A DNA stretch of 35,355 bases. Source: Roseomonas mucosa ATCC BAA-692 (GTDB taxonomy: Bacteria; Pseudomonadota; Alphaproteobacteria; Acetobacterales; Acetobacteraceae). The notes below the pieces were generated by a model, which saw nothing but the letters and a program-made list of their open reading frames with translations, searched no databases and had not been told where the DNA came from. Positions within the stretch are counted from its first letter, which is position 1, and the number at the start of each line of letters is the position of its first letter. Below, one piece after another: positions 14,646-22,503 of the stretch. A program made the translations under genes and the position numbers. Location of the stretch: NCBI RefSeq assembly GCF_000622225.1, contig NZ_JHWD01000032.1, forward strand, positions 1 through 35,355, given 5' to 3'.

Positions 14646-16043
14646 CTACTGGATGGAGCCGCGCTCAGCGCGCACGACCCAGGTCGCGCCCTGCTGCGCG
14701 ATGGCGGTGATGCGGCCGTAGCCCGGCACCCGGTCACCGACGGCGACCTGGAGCTGGGTGCCGGACTCGCCGGTGTTGTCCACCTCGGAGAGCATGGCGA
14801 GCCCGGGAGAGGCCGCCTGGACCCGGTAGCGGCGCCTCACGGTGTCGCTGGGAGCCGGGGTCCGCGACGCGGCGGCGGTGACCGGCGGTGCCGGGGCGGG
14901 AGCTGCTGCCAGAGGCATTGGCGCCGGCGGCACCGGCGAACCCATGGCGGCCGCCACGGAGCCGCGCGCCTCGGCGAGTGCCACGCGACGCGAGAGATCG
15001 GCCGTGGCGGCATCGAGGCGCTCCCGGGCGGCCGCCATGTCCGCGCGCAGCTGCCGGTTCTCCTCGCGTAGGTCGCGCACCATGGTCCCGATCGTCGTCA
15101 CCAGCCCCAGCACCTCGACCTGCTGCGGCGTGCTCATCGGTGCCGGGCGCAACCCGGCCGCCACGGTGACCGGATCGGGCGTCGCGAACTGGCTGGCTAC
15201 CGTCGCGGGGGCCGGCACCGGGATGACCGTCAGGGGCGCCGGCGTGGTCACGACCCCCGCCGCCCTTGCCGGGGGTGCGGCGGACGCCACGGCGGCTGGG
15301 GGCGGCTCCGCCGCGGCGGTGGCTGCGGGTGTGCTGGTCGTCACGGACGGGATGACCGCGGTCGGCGGCGTCTGGATCGGGGCAGGGTCGGCAGGCGCCG
15401 TGACCATGGCAGGGCGCGGCGTGGTCACCTCGGGGGGCGTGCCGCCGGTTGCCACGGGCGGCCGGGCGGGGACTTCCCCGATCCGGGGTGCCAGTGGCGT
15501 CGGTTCCACGATGCGGCGAGCGGGCGGCGAGGCGGCCGGCGTGGGAAGGTTGCCTTCGGCCGTGGCCGGCGCGGGGCGGGCAGGGTTGGCCTGGAAGCCC
15601 ACGATCTCCTGCAACTGCTGCTGCGGCGGGGCCGGGCGGTGCCGCTCGCGCTCGACCGGCGGCACCGACACCGGCGCGGGGCCGGCGGCGATCCGCGCCG
15701 AGGGCGCGACCAGCTCGGGGCCATGCGGCGCGATGACCTGCCGGGCGCCTTCCATCGCACCCTGCAGGCTCGCCGACACTCGCCGGAGGTCGAGGGGATA
15801 GATCGTGTTGTAGGGGGACGCCAGGAAGGCACCACCCGCGAGCAGCAGCACGGCACCGAGGGCCACACCACCGAGGAGGCGGCTGCGCCTCCTGGCGCGA
15901 GGGGCGGGCTTCGCCGGGCTTATCGCCTCGCTAGGCCGCTGCGGAGGCTCCTGCGGCGCACCGGGGCTCGACGGGCCCGCCGGGCCCGGCGCGTCCGCGG
16001 TCAGCGGCCGGAAATCGGGATGCGCGACGAGGTGGGTGTCCAT
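14646..16043 (-). CDS. TraP/DotF-position bitopic membrane protein, Pro/Ala-rich
   Basis: 465 aa. A cytoplasmic N-terminus of about 50 residues ends in an RARRRSR stretch, one membrane segment follows at about 57-75, then a long Pro/Ala/Thr-rich periplasmic linker (about 100-310). Next comes a predicted coiled coil at about 320-370 (DLREENRQLRADMAAARERL), and finally a small beta domain at about 410-465 (RRRYRVQAASPGLAML, then VAVGDRVPGYGRITAI). Its position after dotG and before dotE equals R64 traP (DotF/IcmG), and the membrane-segment-plus-coiled-coil plan fits. It is much longer than TraP or DotF (about 240-270 aa). Identity by position is fairly safe, by sequence less so. Confidence 0.75.
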   Translation of the reverse strand: MDTHLVAHPDFRPLTADAPGPAGPSSPGAPQEPPQRPSEAISPAKPAPRARRRSRLLGGVALGAVLLLAGGAFLASPYNTIYPLDLRRVSASLQGAMEGARQVIAPHGPELVAPSARIAAGPAPVSVPPVERERHRPAPPQQQLQEIVGFQANPARPAPATAEGNLPTPAASPPARRIVEPTPLAPRIGEVPARPPVATGGTPPEVTTPRPAMVTAPADPAPIQTPPTAVIPSVTTSTPAATAAAEPPPAAVASAAPPARAAGVVTTPAPLTVIPVPAPATVASQFATPDPVTVAAGLRPAPMSTPQQVEVLGLVTTIGTMVRDLREENRQLRADMAAARERLDAATADLSRRVALAEARGSVAAAMGSPVPPAPMPLAAAPAPAPPVTAAASRTPAPSDTVRRRYRVQAASPGLAMLSEVDNTGESGTQLQVAVGDRVPGYGRITAIAQQGATWVVRAERGSIQ

Positions 16044-16096
16044 GAGACGATCCTGCTGGGCGTTGGCCCGCAGGATCGTCCACCCCGACGCGAACG
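16044..16096 (-). promoter_or_regulatory. Motif-plus-hairpin leader of the traP-dotE operon
   Basis: CCGTTCGCGTCG on the minus strand (core complementary to 16090-16096) ends 46 nt before ATG 16043. The leader holds a perfect 11-bp inverted repeat, GACGATCCTGC (16080-16070) and GCAGGATCGTC (16056-16046), with a 13-nt loop. The 3' arm ends 2 nt before the ATG and contains the only ribosome-binding site candidate, AGGA. This is the longest stem of the set and should block initiation when folded. Confidence 0.72.
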
Positions 16097-16123
16097 GCGC
16101 CCGGGAAAGCCACCGGCCAGGCG

Positions 16124-17434
16124 TCAGTCGGCGGCGCGCAGATCCTGTAGGAACATGATCCCGACCGGTGCATTGGCGGCGAGATGGATGGTCGGGCCGC
16201 GCGGCGCCGCCTGTTCCAGTGCCCGGCCAACCTGCTGCGCGGCGACGCCGGCACCGACCGCGAGCTGCTGCTCCGGGTTGAGGCGGGTGATGAAGGAGGT
16301 GCCACCCAGGGGGTTGAGCTGCCCATAGGTGTTCGAGGTGGTCGCGACGGCCTGGCCGAGCCCGGCGATGAAGGCCGCGGCGGCGGGCAGCACGAAGCGC
16401 TCCAACATCCGCTGGTCGACGTTGGTGGCCACCGCGGTCTCCATGCTGTCGGGGGCCACCACGATGCCGTCGGCCTGGATGGTCTGACCCTGGTACTGCA
16501 CACGCGTGACGCGGACGACGAGGCGGTTGCTCTGCCCGGCCCGGTTGAAGCTGCCGATCAGGCGAGCGCCCGCGATGGGGCCGCTGTCGGCCTGCAGCAC
16601 GATGGGACCGCCCGTCTCCGAGCTGACCGCCAGCACGGTGTGGGCATAGAGACCCCGCCCGGCCGGCATCAACACACGGCCCTGGCGCACGCTGCCGCCG
16701 GGGAGGGCGCCATCCGTCTCCGTGGTCGCCGGGCGCGTGACACGGCCGGCGGAAGCCGGTCGGGCGAAGGCACCTGCGCCGTCCCGGCCGTCCTCGGCGG
16801 CGGCGGATGGCGCGAGGGTCACGGTGGTCTGCCCCGGGCGACCCTGCCAGCCGCCGAACAGCCCATTCACCGCGGCGCGGAAGGCCGGATCGTCGGCCGG
16901 CGTCGTCGGCGTATTCGTTTGGGCGACTGTGCGGATCGGGTTCGGGGAGGGGGTCGCGCGCATCGGCGGAGGCGCGTAGAGCAGGGCCGGGGGCGGTGCC
17001 TCCACCGTGGCCGGTCGCACGGCCGGCGGGGAGACAACCGGTGCCGCCGGCGCGGGCGTTGCGATCGCGGCCGGGAGCTGGACGGGCGGCGGCAGCTGCA
17101 GATCCGGCGGAATGCCGCGCTGGCTGGCGTTGATCGGGGGCGTGAAGGACCGTCCAGCCTGCTGCGCTCGCTCGGCTTGCCGCTGGTTGTCGGCCACCGC
17201 GAGGCGGTCCTGGTAGGGGTTGCTGTTGGGACCACCCGGCAGCGTGTTGACCGGGGTCTGCCGCGCCGCGCGGCTTTCCGCGGGGGGCTCGGTGGAGCCG
17301 AGTGCCGCCCAGATGGCGGTGCCCACCACGGTCGCGCCGAGGGCGGCGATCCCGGCGAGCCGCATCGGCCCGGCGCCGAGGGCGCGGTTGAAGGGGTTGC
17401 GCAGCACCCTGCGCCGGATGGCGGCGTCGGACAT
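16124..17434 (-). CDS. dotG: DotG/IcmE/TraO VirB10-like channel protein
   Basis: 436 aa from ATG 17434, overlapping the dotH stop. One membrane segment lies at about residues 25-46, then a Pro/Ala-rich periplasmic stretch to about 230, then a VirB10-like beta-barrel domain to the C-terminus. That domain includes VLMPAGRGLYAHTVLAVSS, GPIAGARLIGSFNRAG and DGIVVAPDSMETAVATNVD. DotG spans both membranes and forms the central channel. It lacks the long pentapeptide-like repeats of Legionella DotG (1048 aa) and is nearer the conjugative TraO size. It is the last gene of dotI-dotH-dotG. Confidence 0.92.
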   Translation of the reverse strand: MSDAAIRRRVLRNPFNRALGAGPMRLAGIAALGATVVGTAIWAALGSTEPPAESRAARQTPVNTLPGGPNSNPYQDRLAVADNQRQAERAQQAGRSFTPPINASQRGIPPDLQLPPPVQLPAAIATPAPAAPVVSPPAVRPATVEAPPPALLYAPPPMRATPSPNPIRTVAQTNTPTTPADDPAFRAAVNGLFGGWQGRPGQTTVTLAPSAAAEDGRDGAGAFARPASAGRVTRPATTETDGALPGGSVRQGRVLMPAGRGLYAHTVLAVSSETGGPIVLQADSGPIAGARLIGSFNRAGQSNRLVVRVTRVQYQGQTIQADGIVVAPDSMETAVATNVDQRMLERFVLPAAAAFIAGLGQAVATTSNTYGQLNPLGGTSFITRLNPEQQLAVGAGVAAQQVGRALEQAAPRGPTIHLAANAPVGIMFLQDLRAAD

Positions 17435-18408
17435 CAGCGTTCCTCGCGCAGCTCGGCCGAGACCGTGCGGTTGTTGACGGAGAGCAGCACGACCGGCGTC
17501 TGCGCCAGTGCGTAGACCGTGGTTCCACCCTCGCCGTACTGCGAGGCGTCCCAGGGCGGCGACAGCAGGGTGTGGCGCGTGCGCAGGTAGAGCTGGCTGC
17601 CCAGCCGCCAGGCCCGCACGTCGTCGGGCGAGACACCGCTGACGGCGAGGGGCACGGCATCGGCCGGGGCCACGCCGGAGAGCATGGCGGTCAGGTAGGG
17701 GGCGCCGGTCACGGGCGCGCCCGGACGGGTGTCGATCTGAATGCGGGCGTTCGGCCCTCGGTTGGAGACGTGGATGCTGACATCCGCGTCGTAGCGCGAC
17801 TGGCCGGCCACCAGCAGGAAGGAGATCGGCTTGGGCGCCCCCTGCAGGTTGACCAGCAGGCCGCCGCGCGGCGCCACGGACATCGGCGTGATCTGGATGG
17901 TGTTGGAGCCGCGCACCGGGACGCAGACATGGAAACCCGTCAGGTCGGCAGACGGCCCTCCGGGGCCGGCGGGTCCGGCATTGGGCGAGGTCGAGCAGCC
18001 GCCGACGCCGGCACCGCCGCCGCCCGAGACGTTGGCGTTGTTGGAGTTGGTATCCCAGGCGATGGGCCATGGCTGGCCGGTGTTGTCGAAGAAGCTGAGC
18101 GCGGTGGGGTAGCCGCGCACGGTCTGCACGATGGAGGTCGGCTGGCCGGGCTGGAAGCCGACATTCACCGGCCGGCTCACGGGCGCCGCCACGATGGCGA
18201 CGCTCTCCTCCTGGGCGCGGCGCACCTCGCCGTAGCGGCGCGCCAGCTCGCGGATCATCTCCGGGGTGAGCGGGATCGCGTCCTCCAGGATGCGGTCGCG
18301 CGTGGCGGCCCGATCCGCCGGGCTCGGCGGTGGCGGCGCCTGGGCCGATGCGGCAGCGGCGAGCACGGAGCCCGCGGCAAGGCCAAGGATGGCGTGACGG
18401 ACATGCAC
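17434..18408 (-). CDS. dotH: DotH/IcmK/TraN outer-membrane protein
   Basis: 324 aa from a GTG start (GTGCATGTCCGT) with a cleavable signal peptide (AxA near 20-22). Family features are the helical N-terminus PLTPEMIRELARRYGEVRRAQEE, the beta-rich middle FQPGQPTSIVQTVRGYPTALSFFDNTGQPWPI, and a VirB9-like C-terminal domain ending in LLSVNNRTVSAELREER. An unusual Gly/Ser/Asn-rich insert with a cysteine (about residues 125-150) interrupts the middle; a second cysteine follows in FHVCVPV. DotH with DotC and DotD forms the outer-membrane core. It sits between dotI and dotG as in R64 traM-traN-traO. Confidence 0.92.
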   Translation of the reverse strand: MHVRHAILGLAAGSVLAAAASAQAPPPPSPADRAATRDRILEDAIPLTPEMIRELARRYGEVRRAQEESVAIVAAPVSRPVNVGFQPGQPTSIVQTVRGYPTALSFFDNTGQPWPIAWDTNSNNANVSGGGGAGVGGCSTSPNAGPAGPGGPSADLTGFHVCVPVRGSNTIQITPMSVAPRGGLLVNLQGAPKPISFLLVAGQSRYDADVSIHVSNRGPNARIQIDTRPGAPVTGAPYLTAMLSGVAPADAVPLAVSGVSPDDVRAWRLGSQLYLRTRHTLLSPPWDASQYGEGGTTVYALAQTPVVLLSVNNRTVSAELREER

Positions 18409-18428
18409 GAGAGGAGCTCCTGATCCGG

Positions 18429-19058
18429 CTATCGGGCGATGGCGACCAGCTGGTCGATCATCAGGCCGTCCGGACGATCCTCGTCGTTGGTGCGAACGAC
18501 GACCGTCGAGATGGTCAGGTTGGTCTGGCTCGTCTGCTGCGAGTTCTCGCAGGTCTGCACGATGGGAAACTGCACCGTGTGGCTCAGGCGCCCCCGCACG
18601 ATCTGCGTGTCGGCGATGGTGGCGGCGCGCTGCGCCTGGGCGTAGCAGACCATGCGCCCGGCCTTCATCGCCTCGAAGTTGCCGCTGGCTTGGTAGCTAC
18701 GGGCGAAGCTGTTCCAGCCCTGCAGCGAGAAGCGCCGTCCCGCCGTGTTCAGCTGCGTCGGGTAGTCGTGATAGTTGACATTATAGGCGGCGAGCACCGC
18801 CCGGACCGTCCATTCCAGCAGCTGCGCGTCATCCACGACGGGGCTTTCGAGCGCGCGGATCGGCCGCGGCGGGTTGCGACCGTCGACCAGGAAGTAGCGG
18901 GTTTCGCTGGGGCGTGTCTGCAGCCAGTAGGAATGCGCCAGCGCCGAGAGGGTGACGACGGACATGGCGACCGTCAGGAGGGTGAGGCGATTGACCAGGC
19001 GTCCCTGGAACTCCGGATCGCTCAGCCGGTGACTGATCGCCGTGCGCGCATTCTGCAT
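18429..19058 (-). CDS. dotI: DotI/IcmL/TraM inner-membrane protein (VirB8-like fold)
   Basis: 209 aa, like IcmL (212 aa). A short cytoplasmic N-terminus is followed by one membrane segment at about residues 24-45, then a VirB8-like periplasmic domain: RPIRALESPVVDDAQLLEW, AYNVNYHDYPTQLN and FAR-SY--SGNFEAMKAG, which are family hallmarks. It starts the dotI-dotH-dotG operon and is preceded by a leader motif 43 nt upstream. Confidence 0.94.
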   Translation of the reverse strand: MQNARTAISHRLSDPEFQGRLVNRLTLLTVAMSVVTLSALAHSYWLQTRPSETRYFLVDGRNPPRPIRALESPVVDDAQLLEWTVRAVLAAYNVNYHDYPTQLNTAGRRFSLQGWNSFARSYQASGNFEAMKAGRMVCYAQAQRAATIADTQIVRGRLSHTVQFPIVQTCENSQQTSQTNLTISTVVVRTNDEDRPDGLMIDQLVAIAR

Positions 19059-19108
19059 GACAAGGTTCCATCCTGATGACGGAATCCTCGGTCATGGTGA
19101 TGCGAACA
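19059..19108 (-). promoter_or_regulatory. Leader motif of the dotI operon
   Basis: CTGTTCGCATCA on the minus strand (core complementary to 19102-19108) ends 43 nt before ATG 19058. A 5-bp inverted repeat ATGAC (19095-19091) and GTCAT (19080-19076) with a 10-nt loop lies between, and CCAT/ATGG could pair instead. The stem is weaker than in other members, and the ribosome-binding site AGGATGG lies after it. Confidence 0.55.
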
Positions 19109-19122
19109 GCCACGGATCGCCG

Positions 19123-20256
19123 CTAATGGTCCAGGTTGGATACCTCTCGCTGGTAGCCGCTCGACCGCTTGGTGAGTGGGGCGACATAGGTCCATCGGTT
19201 GCCGAAGAACAGACGACCCGCATGCTTGTGGCATTGACGGACCTCCATTCCGGCCTCGTGCAGCCGCCTGCGCGCCAGGTCGGGGTCATAGGTGTCGGTC
19301 AGCTCCTCCCGCGGCCGTGGCGGGACATTCATCAGGTGCAGCCGCGATACGACGGCGCTGAAGGGAATGCCGAGATCGCGGGCGACGGCGCGCGGGTGCT
19401 GGCCGGCCCAGCGGGTGCTCGCGAGGTAGAGTTCGAGGCGTGGCGTCCAGGCCACCTGACCGCGGCTGGCGCGCACCTCGACGGCGAGCGGCAGGCCATC
19501 GAAGCCCGTCAGCGTCCGGACGCGCCGCATCCCGGCCTCCGGCGTGGGGAGGGGGGCCATCTCCGCCTGGGTATCGGCCTGCTGCAGGCCACTCGTCCTG
19601 CGCCCGGACACCGCCGCGGTGGGAGCCTCGACGGGGGACAGGGTGCAGATGACCTGCGCGCGCCTCCGAGACGTCAGGATCGGGGGCTGTGCGACGGGGG
19701 AGTGGCTCACGATCGGCGGCAATGCCTGACTGCCGCCCGCGAGAGATGATCCGGCTCTGGGGGCTGCAGCGGCCTGTCGGGCCTCGCCCATCTCGCCGAC
19801 CGCGCGGATCGTGGGGCGACGGATGTCGCCTCGCCGGCGGCTCGGGAGGCCGAGGCGTCGGCTCAGGGCGTAGATGCCACCCCGGGAGCGCCCGAAGGTG
19901 TCGGCCATGCTGCCGCCGTCCCAATTGGCGATCCAGCACTCGATGAATAGTGATAGATCACTGGTCTTCCAGGCACGAGGATGGTTGCTTCGCCGCATGG
20001 GATGATCGGGCGGCGTGGCCATCCCGCATGCCACGACACGCTCCAGAATGAAGGCGACGGTCACGCCGAGGCAGCATTGCAGGGCTTCCAGGCCGTGTCC
20101 CTTCGCGATCATCGCTGCGAGAACCCGGTCGAACCTCCAGTTGGAGACCGTGCCCGCCCCGCTTGGTGCCGCGCCCTGGTTACCCTTCCTGCCGGCGACA
20201 GCGCCGCCGGAAATCTGCCCTGACATGCCCGAAGCCCCAGTCGTTCCCGGGCGCAC
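19123..20256 (-). CDS. Multi-HTH, GcrA-like transcription regulator
   Basis: 377 aa from GTG 20256 (ATG 20226 is an in-frame alternative). I see three possible DNA-binding regions. The first is an N-terminal HTH-like stretch (about 50-80). The second is a GcrA-type pattern at about 96-143 (WKTSDLSLFIECWIANWDGG, then RSRGGIYALSRRLGLPSRRR). The third is an HTH at about 268-318 (WTPRLELYLASTRWAG, then ARDLGIPFSAVVSRLHLM). The C-terminus, about 345-377, has CHKHAGRLFFGNRWTYV. GcrA kinship is inferred from the short HTH followed by RLGL. It is convergently placed just upstream of the dotI leader and is a prime candidate for controlling the secretion regulon. Confidence 0.75.
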   Translation of the reverse strand: MRPGTTGASGMSGQISGGAVAGRKGNQGAAPSGAGTVSNWRFDRVLAAMIAKGHGLEALQCCLGVTVAFILERVVACGMATPPDHPMRRSNHPRAWKTSDLSLFIECWIANWDGGSMADTFGRSRGGIYALSRRLGLPSRRRGDIRRPTIRAVGEMGEARQAAAAPRAGSSLAGGSQALPPIVSHSPVAQPPILTSRRRAQVICTLSPVEAPTAAVSGRRTSGLQQADTQAEMAPLPTPEAGMRRVRTLTGFDGLPLAVEVRASRGQVAWTPRLELYLASTRWAGQHPRAVARDLGIPFSAVVSRLHLMNVPPRPREELTDTYDPDLARRRLHEAGMEVRQCHKHAGRLFFGNRWTYVAPLTKRSSGYQREVSNLDH

Positions 20257-20408
20257 ACTGTCACAACCGTGATCGAAGAAGCAATGAGAATTGGATTTAA
20301 CCGAAGCGATTTGGCGTTGTTTTCGGCTCTATCGCAATCAAGAACCAGGGTTCCGTCCATGGCCCTTAAGGCTATCCTACTGTATTCGCTGCCTTCAGGG
20401 GATCGGGA
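20257..20408. promoter_or_regulatory. AT-richer gap upstream of the multi-HTH regulator
   Basis: These 152 bases are clearly less GC-rich than their surroundings, as expected for a promoter region of the minus-strand regulator gene. TTGATT and GTTAAAT occur on the minus strand, but I cannot assign a confident -35/-10 pair. No gene is seen here. Confidence 0.35.
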
Positions 20409-20903
20409 CTACCGCTTGCTGCGGCCACCATAGGGGTTCGATCGTGTTCGCATCGTCCGGGCTAACTGCACCAGACGATCGATTTCGGCCAGGACCGTAT
20501 CGAGGTCCTCCAGACGGTGCCCCTCGTCGCTCTCCGGCTGAGATCTCCTGCCTGTCCTGCGGTCGGGCTCCGGCGCCGTGTCGCGCTGGCCCTCTGTCGC
20601 ATAGATGGAAGGCAGCAGATCGGCCGGCTCGACGCCAAGGCTTCGGGCGATGCCGAGCAGGGTCTTGAGCGTGAGGTACTGCAGCCCGTTCTCGACCGAG
20701 AAGATCGTGGTGACCTGCAACCCGGCCTTCACGGCCAGCTCTGCCTGGGTCAGGGACTGTTCAGTCCGGATTTCCCTGATGCGTCTGCCCACGACGGCAA
20801 GATAGGGATCGACATCACGCTCCGCGCCGCGAGTGCGGCGAGACGGCGCCGAGGGTACGGCCGTTGGCGATTGGGTAACCGAGGCCTGCTCGGGCTTCTT
20901 CAT
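20409..20903 (-). CDS. XRE-family HTH regulator
   Basis: 164 aa. A Cro/C1-type HTH lies at residues about 36-98: GRRIREIRTEQSLTQAELAVKAG, VTTIFSVENG and TLLGIARSLGVEPADLL. The N-terminal 30 residues are polar and the C-terminus (about 105-164) is charged with a helical, possibly dimerising, segment LEDLDTVLAEIDRLVQLARTM. It is divergent from the TcpQ-like gene at 21002, so it may act on that intergenic region and on the secretion genes generally. Confidence 0.9.
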   Translation of the reverse strand: MKKPEQASVTQSPTAVPSAPSRRTRGAERDVDPYLAVVGRRIREIRTEQSLTQAELAVKAGLQVTTIFSVENGLQYLTLKTLLGIARSLGVEPADLLPSIYATEGQRDTAPEPDRRTGRRSQPESDEGHRLEDLDTVLAEIDRLVQLARTMRTRSNPYGGRSKR

Positions 20904-20954
20904 CGGGGACAGGCCGCCCGGCCGTCACGCCCGGGCATCGGACGTCGTGGATGC

Positions 20955-21001
20955 CGTTCGCATCGGCGAAGGGCAGTGGAGGGAGAAGGAGAACCCACGC
21001 C
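20955..21001 (+). promoter_or_regulatory. Motif-plus-hairpin leader of the TcpQ-like gene
   Basis: CCGTTCGCATCG (core 20955-20961) ends 40 nt before ATG 21002. GGC-A-GTGG (20972-20979) can pair with CCAC-GCC (20995-21001), giving 7 pairs with one bulged A. The 15-nt loop contains the purine-rich ribosome-binding site AGGGAGAAGGAG, so here the site is looped rather than paired. The stem closes right next to the ATG. Confidence 0.6.
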
Positions 21002-21433
21002 ATGGCATTTCCCCCGGTCGTCCTGTTGACCTTGCAACTCCTGCACCCCTCCACTGTCCCGGTTACCCCGGTCGACTTCCGTTTGATGCCATCCGGCGCC
21101 GTCGTGGCGGAATCCGGCCATATGGATCAAGCGAATACACCCCATGGTAGCACCGATACATCGCAAACGCCCACCCGCCGCTCATCGCGGCCGGCGGCCG
21201 GCGATGCCGGGCCCGCCAGGATGCAGGGCTACGGCACTGATATCCCACTGTCATTTGCCGTCCGGCAGATCGTCCCGAGGGGAATCAGGGTGGTCTACGG
21301 CCCCGGTGTGACACCCGAAACAACGGTTTCCTGGACCGGTGGCAAGGTCTGGTACGAGGTCCTGCGGGACGCCCTCAAGCCCCAGCGGCTTCGGCTGCTG
21401 CTCTCGGGGCAGACCGCCACCATCGCCCGCTAG
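21002..21433 (+). CDS. TcpQ/DotD-like C-terminal domain protein
   Basis: 143 aa from ATG 21002, chosen because the leader motif and a strong ribosome-binding site (AGGGAGAAGGAG) precede it; the frame opens earlier at 20951, inside the motif. The N-terminus is hydrophobic and possibly a weak signal peptide (PPVVLLTLQLL). The middle is Ser/Thr-rich, and residues about 75-143 form a beta/alpha/beta domain (DIPLSFAVRQIVP, YGPGV-PETTVSW, WYEVLRDALKP, LSGQTATIAR). This resembles the TcpQ/PilL C-terminal and secretin-N type domains. It probably binds the outer-membrane core. Confidence 0.7.
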   Translation: MAFPPVVLLTLQLLHPSTVPVTPVDFRLMPSGAVVAESGHMDQANTPHGSTDTSQTPTRRSSRPAAGDAGPARMQGYGTDIPLSFAVRQIVPRGIRVVYGPGVTPETTVSWTGGKVWYEVLRDALKPQRLRLLLSGQTATIAR

Positions 21434-21451
21434 GCCGGGTGGCTGGCACGC

Positions 21452-21505
21452 CGTTCGCGTCGCGCCCTGCCAGCCTGTGCCCTCCTTGGAGAGTGGAGGG
21501 GCACC
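21452..21505 (+). promoter_or_regulatory. Motif-plus-hairpin leader of the 21506 operon
   Basis: CCGTTCGCGTCG (core 21452-21458) ends 47 nt before GTG 21506. GTGCCCTCC (21477-21485) pairs with GGAGGGGCAC (21495-21504): 9 pairs with one bulged G and a 9-nt loop. The 3' arm is itself the ribosome-binding site (GGAGGGG) and stops one base before the GTG, so the folded leader should be off for translation. Confidence 0.7.
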
Positions 21506-21964
21506 GTGCCCGACCTGGAGCGAGATGGCGTCTTGGAATGGGTCCGGCGCGCCGAGCCCGCCGTGGCGGCGATGGTGGCGGGACTGATCCGGTCCGTGGA
21601 GGACGATCCGGCCGTGCTGCCGCTGCTGACCGCATTTGGCCAGCATCTCGATAAGGATGCCGGCGGCGGCGGCAGCCTCGCCGGCCTTTTCACCGACGAG
21701 GGCCTGCATCTCCGGGAGGCCATGGCCCAGCTCGGCGTCGCACGGCTGCTGCGGCTGCTCGCCTGGTTCGACGAGGCGCCCGTGGGCCGCTTTCATCCCT
21801 GGCCCGAGGCCCTGCTGCGCGACGAAACCACCGAAGCCGGCGCCTGCCTTCGGGCCATGCTGGCGGCGCTGCACCGCCAGACCCTGCTGGAACGCCTGTT
21901 CGCCCCAGCGCGGCTGCAGCTGCTGGCCGAGGTCCTGGGCGAAGCCCGCCGGGAGGCCGCGTGA
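21506..21964 (+). CDS. Unknown small soluble helical protein
   Basis: 152 aa from GTG 21506, with the leader hairpin just upstream. It is all helical in appearance, with no signal peptide or membrane segment (VLEWVRRAEPAVAAMVAGLI, REAMAQLGVARLLRLLAWFD). I do not recognise it. Its stop overlaps the next start (GTGATG), so it leads an operon with two secreted proteins and probably the Pro-rich protein. A cytoplasmic accessory or chaperone role is possible but is only inference. Confidence 0.75.
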   Translation: MPDLERDGVLEWVRRAEPAVAAMVAGLIRSVEDDPAVLPLLTAFGQHLDKDAGGGGSLAGLFTDEGLHLREAMAQLGVARLLRLLAWFDEAPVGRFHPWPEALLRDETTEAGACLRAMLAALHRQTLLERLFAPARLQLLAEVLGEARREAA

Positions 21965-22485
21965 TGCGTCGCACCTGCCTCGCCCTGGCGCTGCTCGCGA
22001 CCCTGCTCGCCGCGCCCTCCCTCGCCCGGGCGCAATCGACCGGCAGCGTGGGCTGTACCGCGATCACCCAGGCCGCCGCCGGAGCCATCGAGGCGCGGGT
22101 CCAGGCCGACGACACGGCCATCCAGGCGCCCACCAGCGTCCGCAACCTGACCTGCCTCGACGGCTTCTTTCGCGGCGTCGGCCTCAACGTGATCGCCAGC
22201 CTGCTCGATCCTACCAACCTGCTCGACGCCATCCAGGGTCAGATCTGCGCCACGGTCAGCCAGGCCTGGCAGTCGGCGCTCGGCTCCATCCAGTGCGGCC
22301 TCACCGTCAGCGGCTTCAACCTGGGCTTCGGCGGGATCGGCGGTGGCCTGATGTGCCCGCGTCTGTCCTTCGGCGGCGGCGGTCCGCCCATCGGTACCTT
22401 CGGAACGGGCTTCGGGACGTCGGGCAACTTCTACGTCAACGGCTCACCCCTGGCGCCCTCCGGCTACACCCTGCCAAGCCGCTAG
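21964..22485 (+). CDS. Secreted cysteine-containing protein of unknown family
   Basis: 173 aa from ATG 21964 (GTG 21961 is in frame). A signal peptide ends about ARA-QS near residue 23. The mature protein has several Cys (GCTAIT, LTCLDGFF, GQICATV, IQCGLTV, LMCPRL), suggesting disulfides that could be handled by the DsbC-like TrbB. It also has a Gly/Phe-rich C-terminal stretch (GFNLGFGGIGGGLM, FGGGGPPIGTFG). I do not recognise the family. The context suggests a periplasmic or surface component of the transfer apparatus. Confidence 0.75.
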   Translation: MRRTCLALALLATLLAAPSLARAQSTGSVGCTAITQAAAGAIEARVQADDTAIQAPTSVRNLTCLDGFFRGVGLNVIASLLDPTNLLDAIQGQICATVSQAWQSALGSIQCGLTVSGFNLGFGGIGGGLMCPRLSFGGGGPPIGTFGTGFGTSGNFYVNGSPLAPSGYTLPSR

Positions 22486-22503
22486 ACGGCACGGAGCGAT
22501 CCC

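Noticed and set aside
16044-17660. Very long open frame joining the TraP-like gene with upstream sequence
   Set aside because: The upstream part is dotG in another register; ATG 16043 is preceded by the leader and the product begins there.
18492-18498. GCGAACG inside dotI, upstream of dotH
   Set aside because: 83 nt from the dotH start and no adequate hairpin; dotH is well placed for transcription with dotI.
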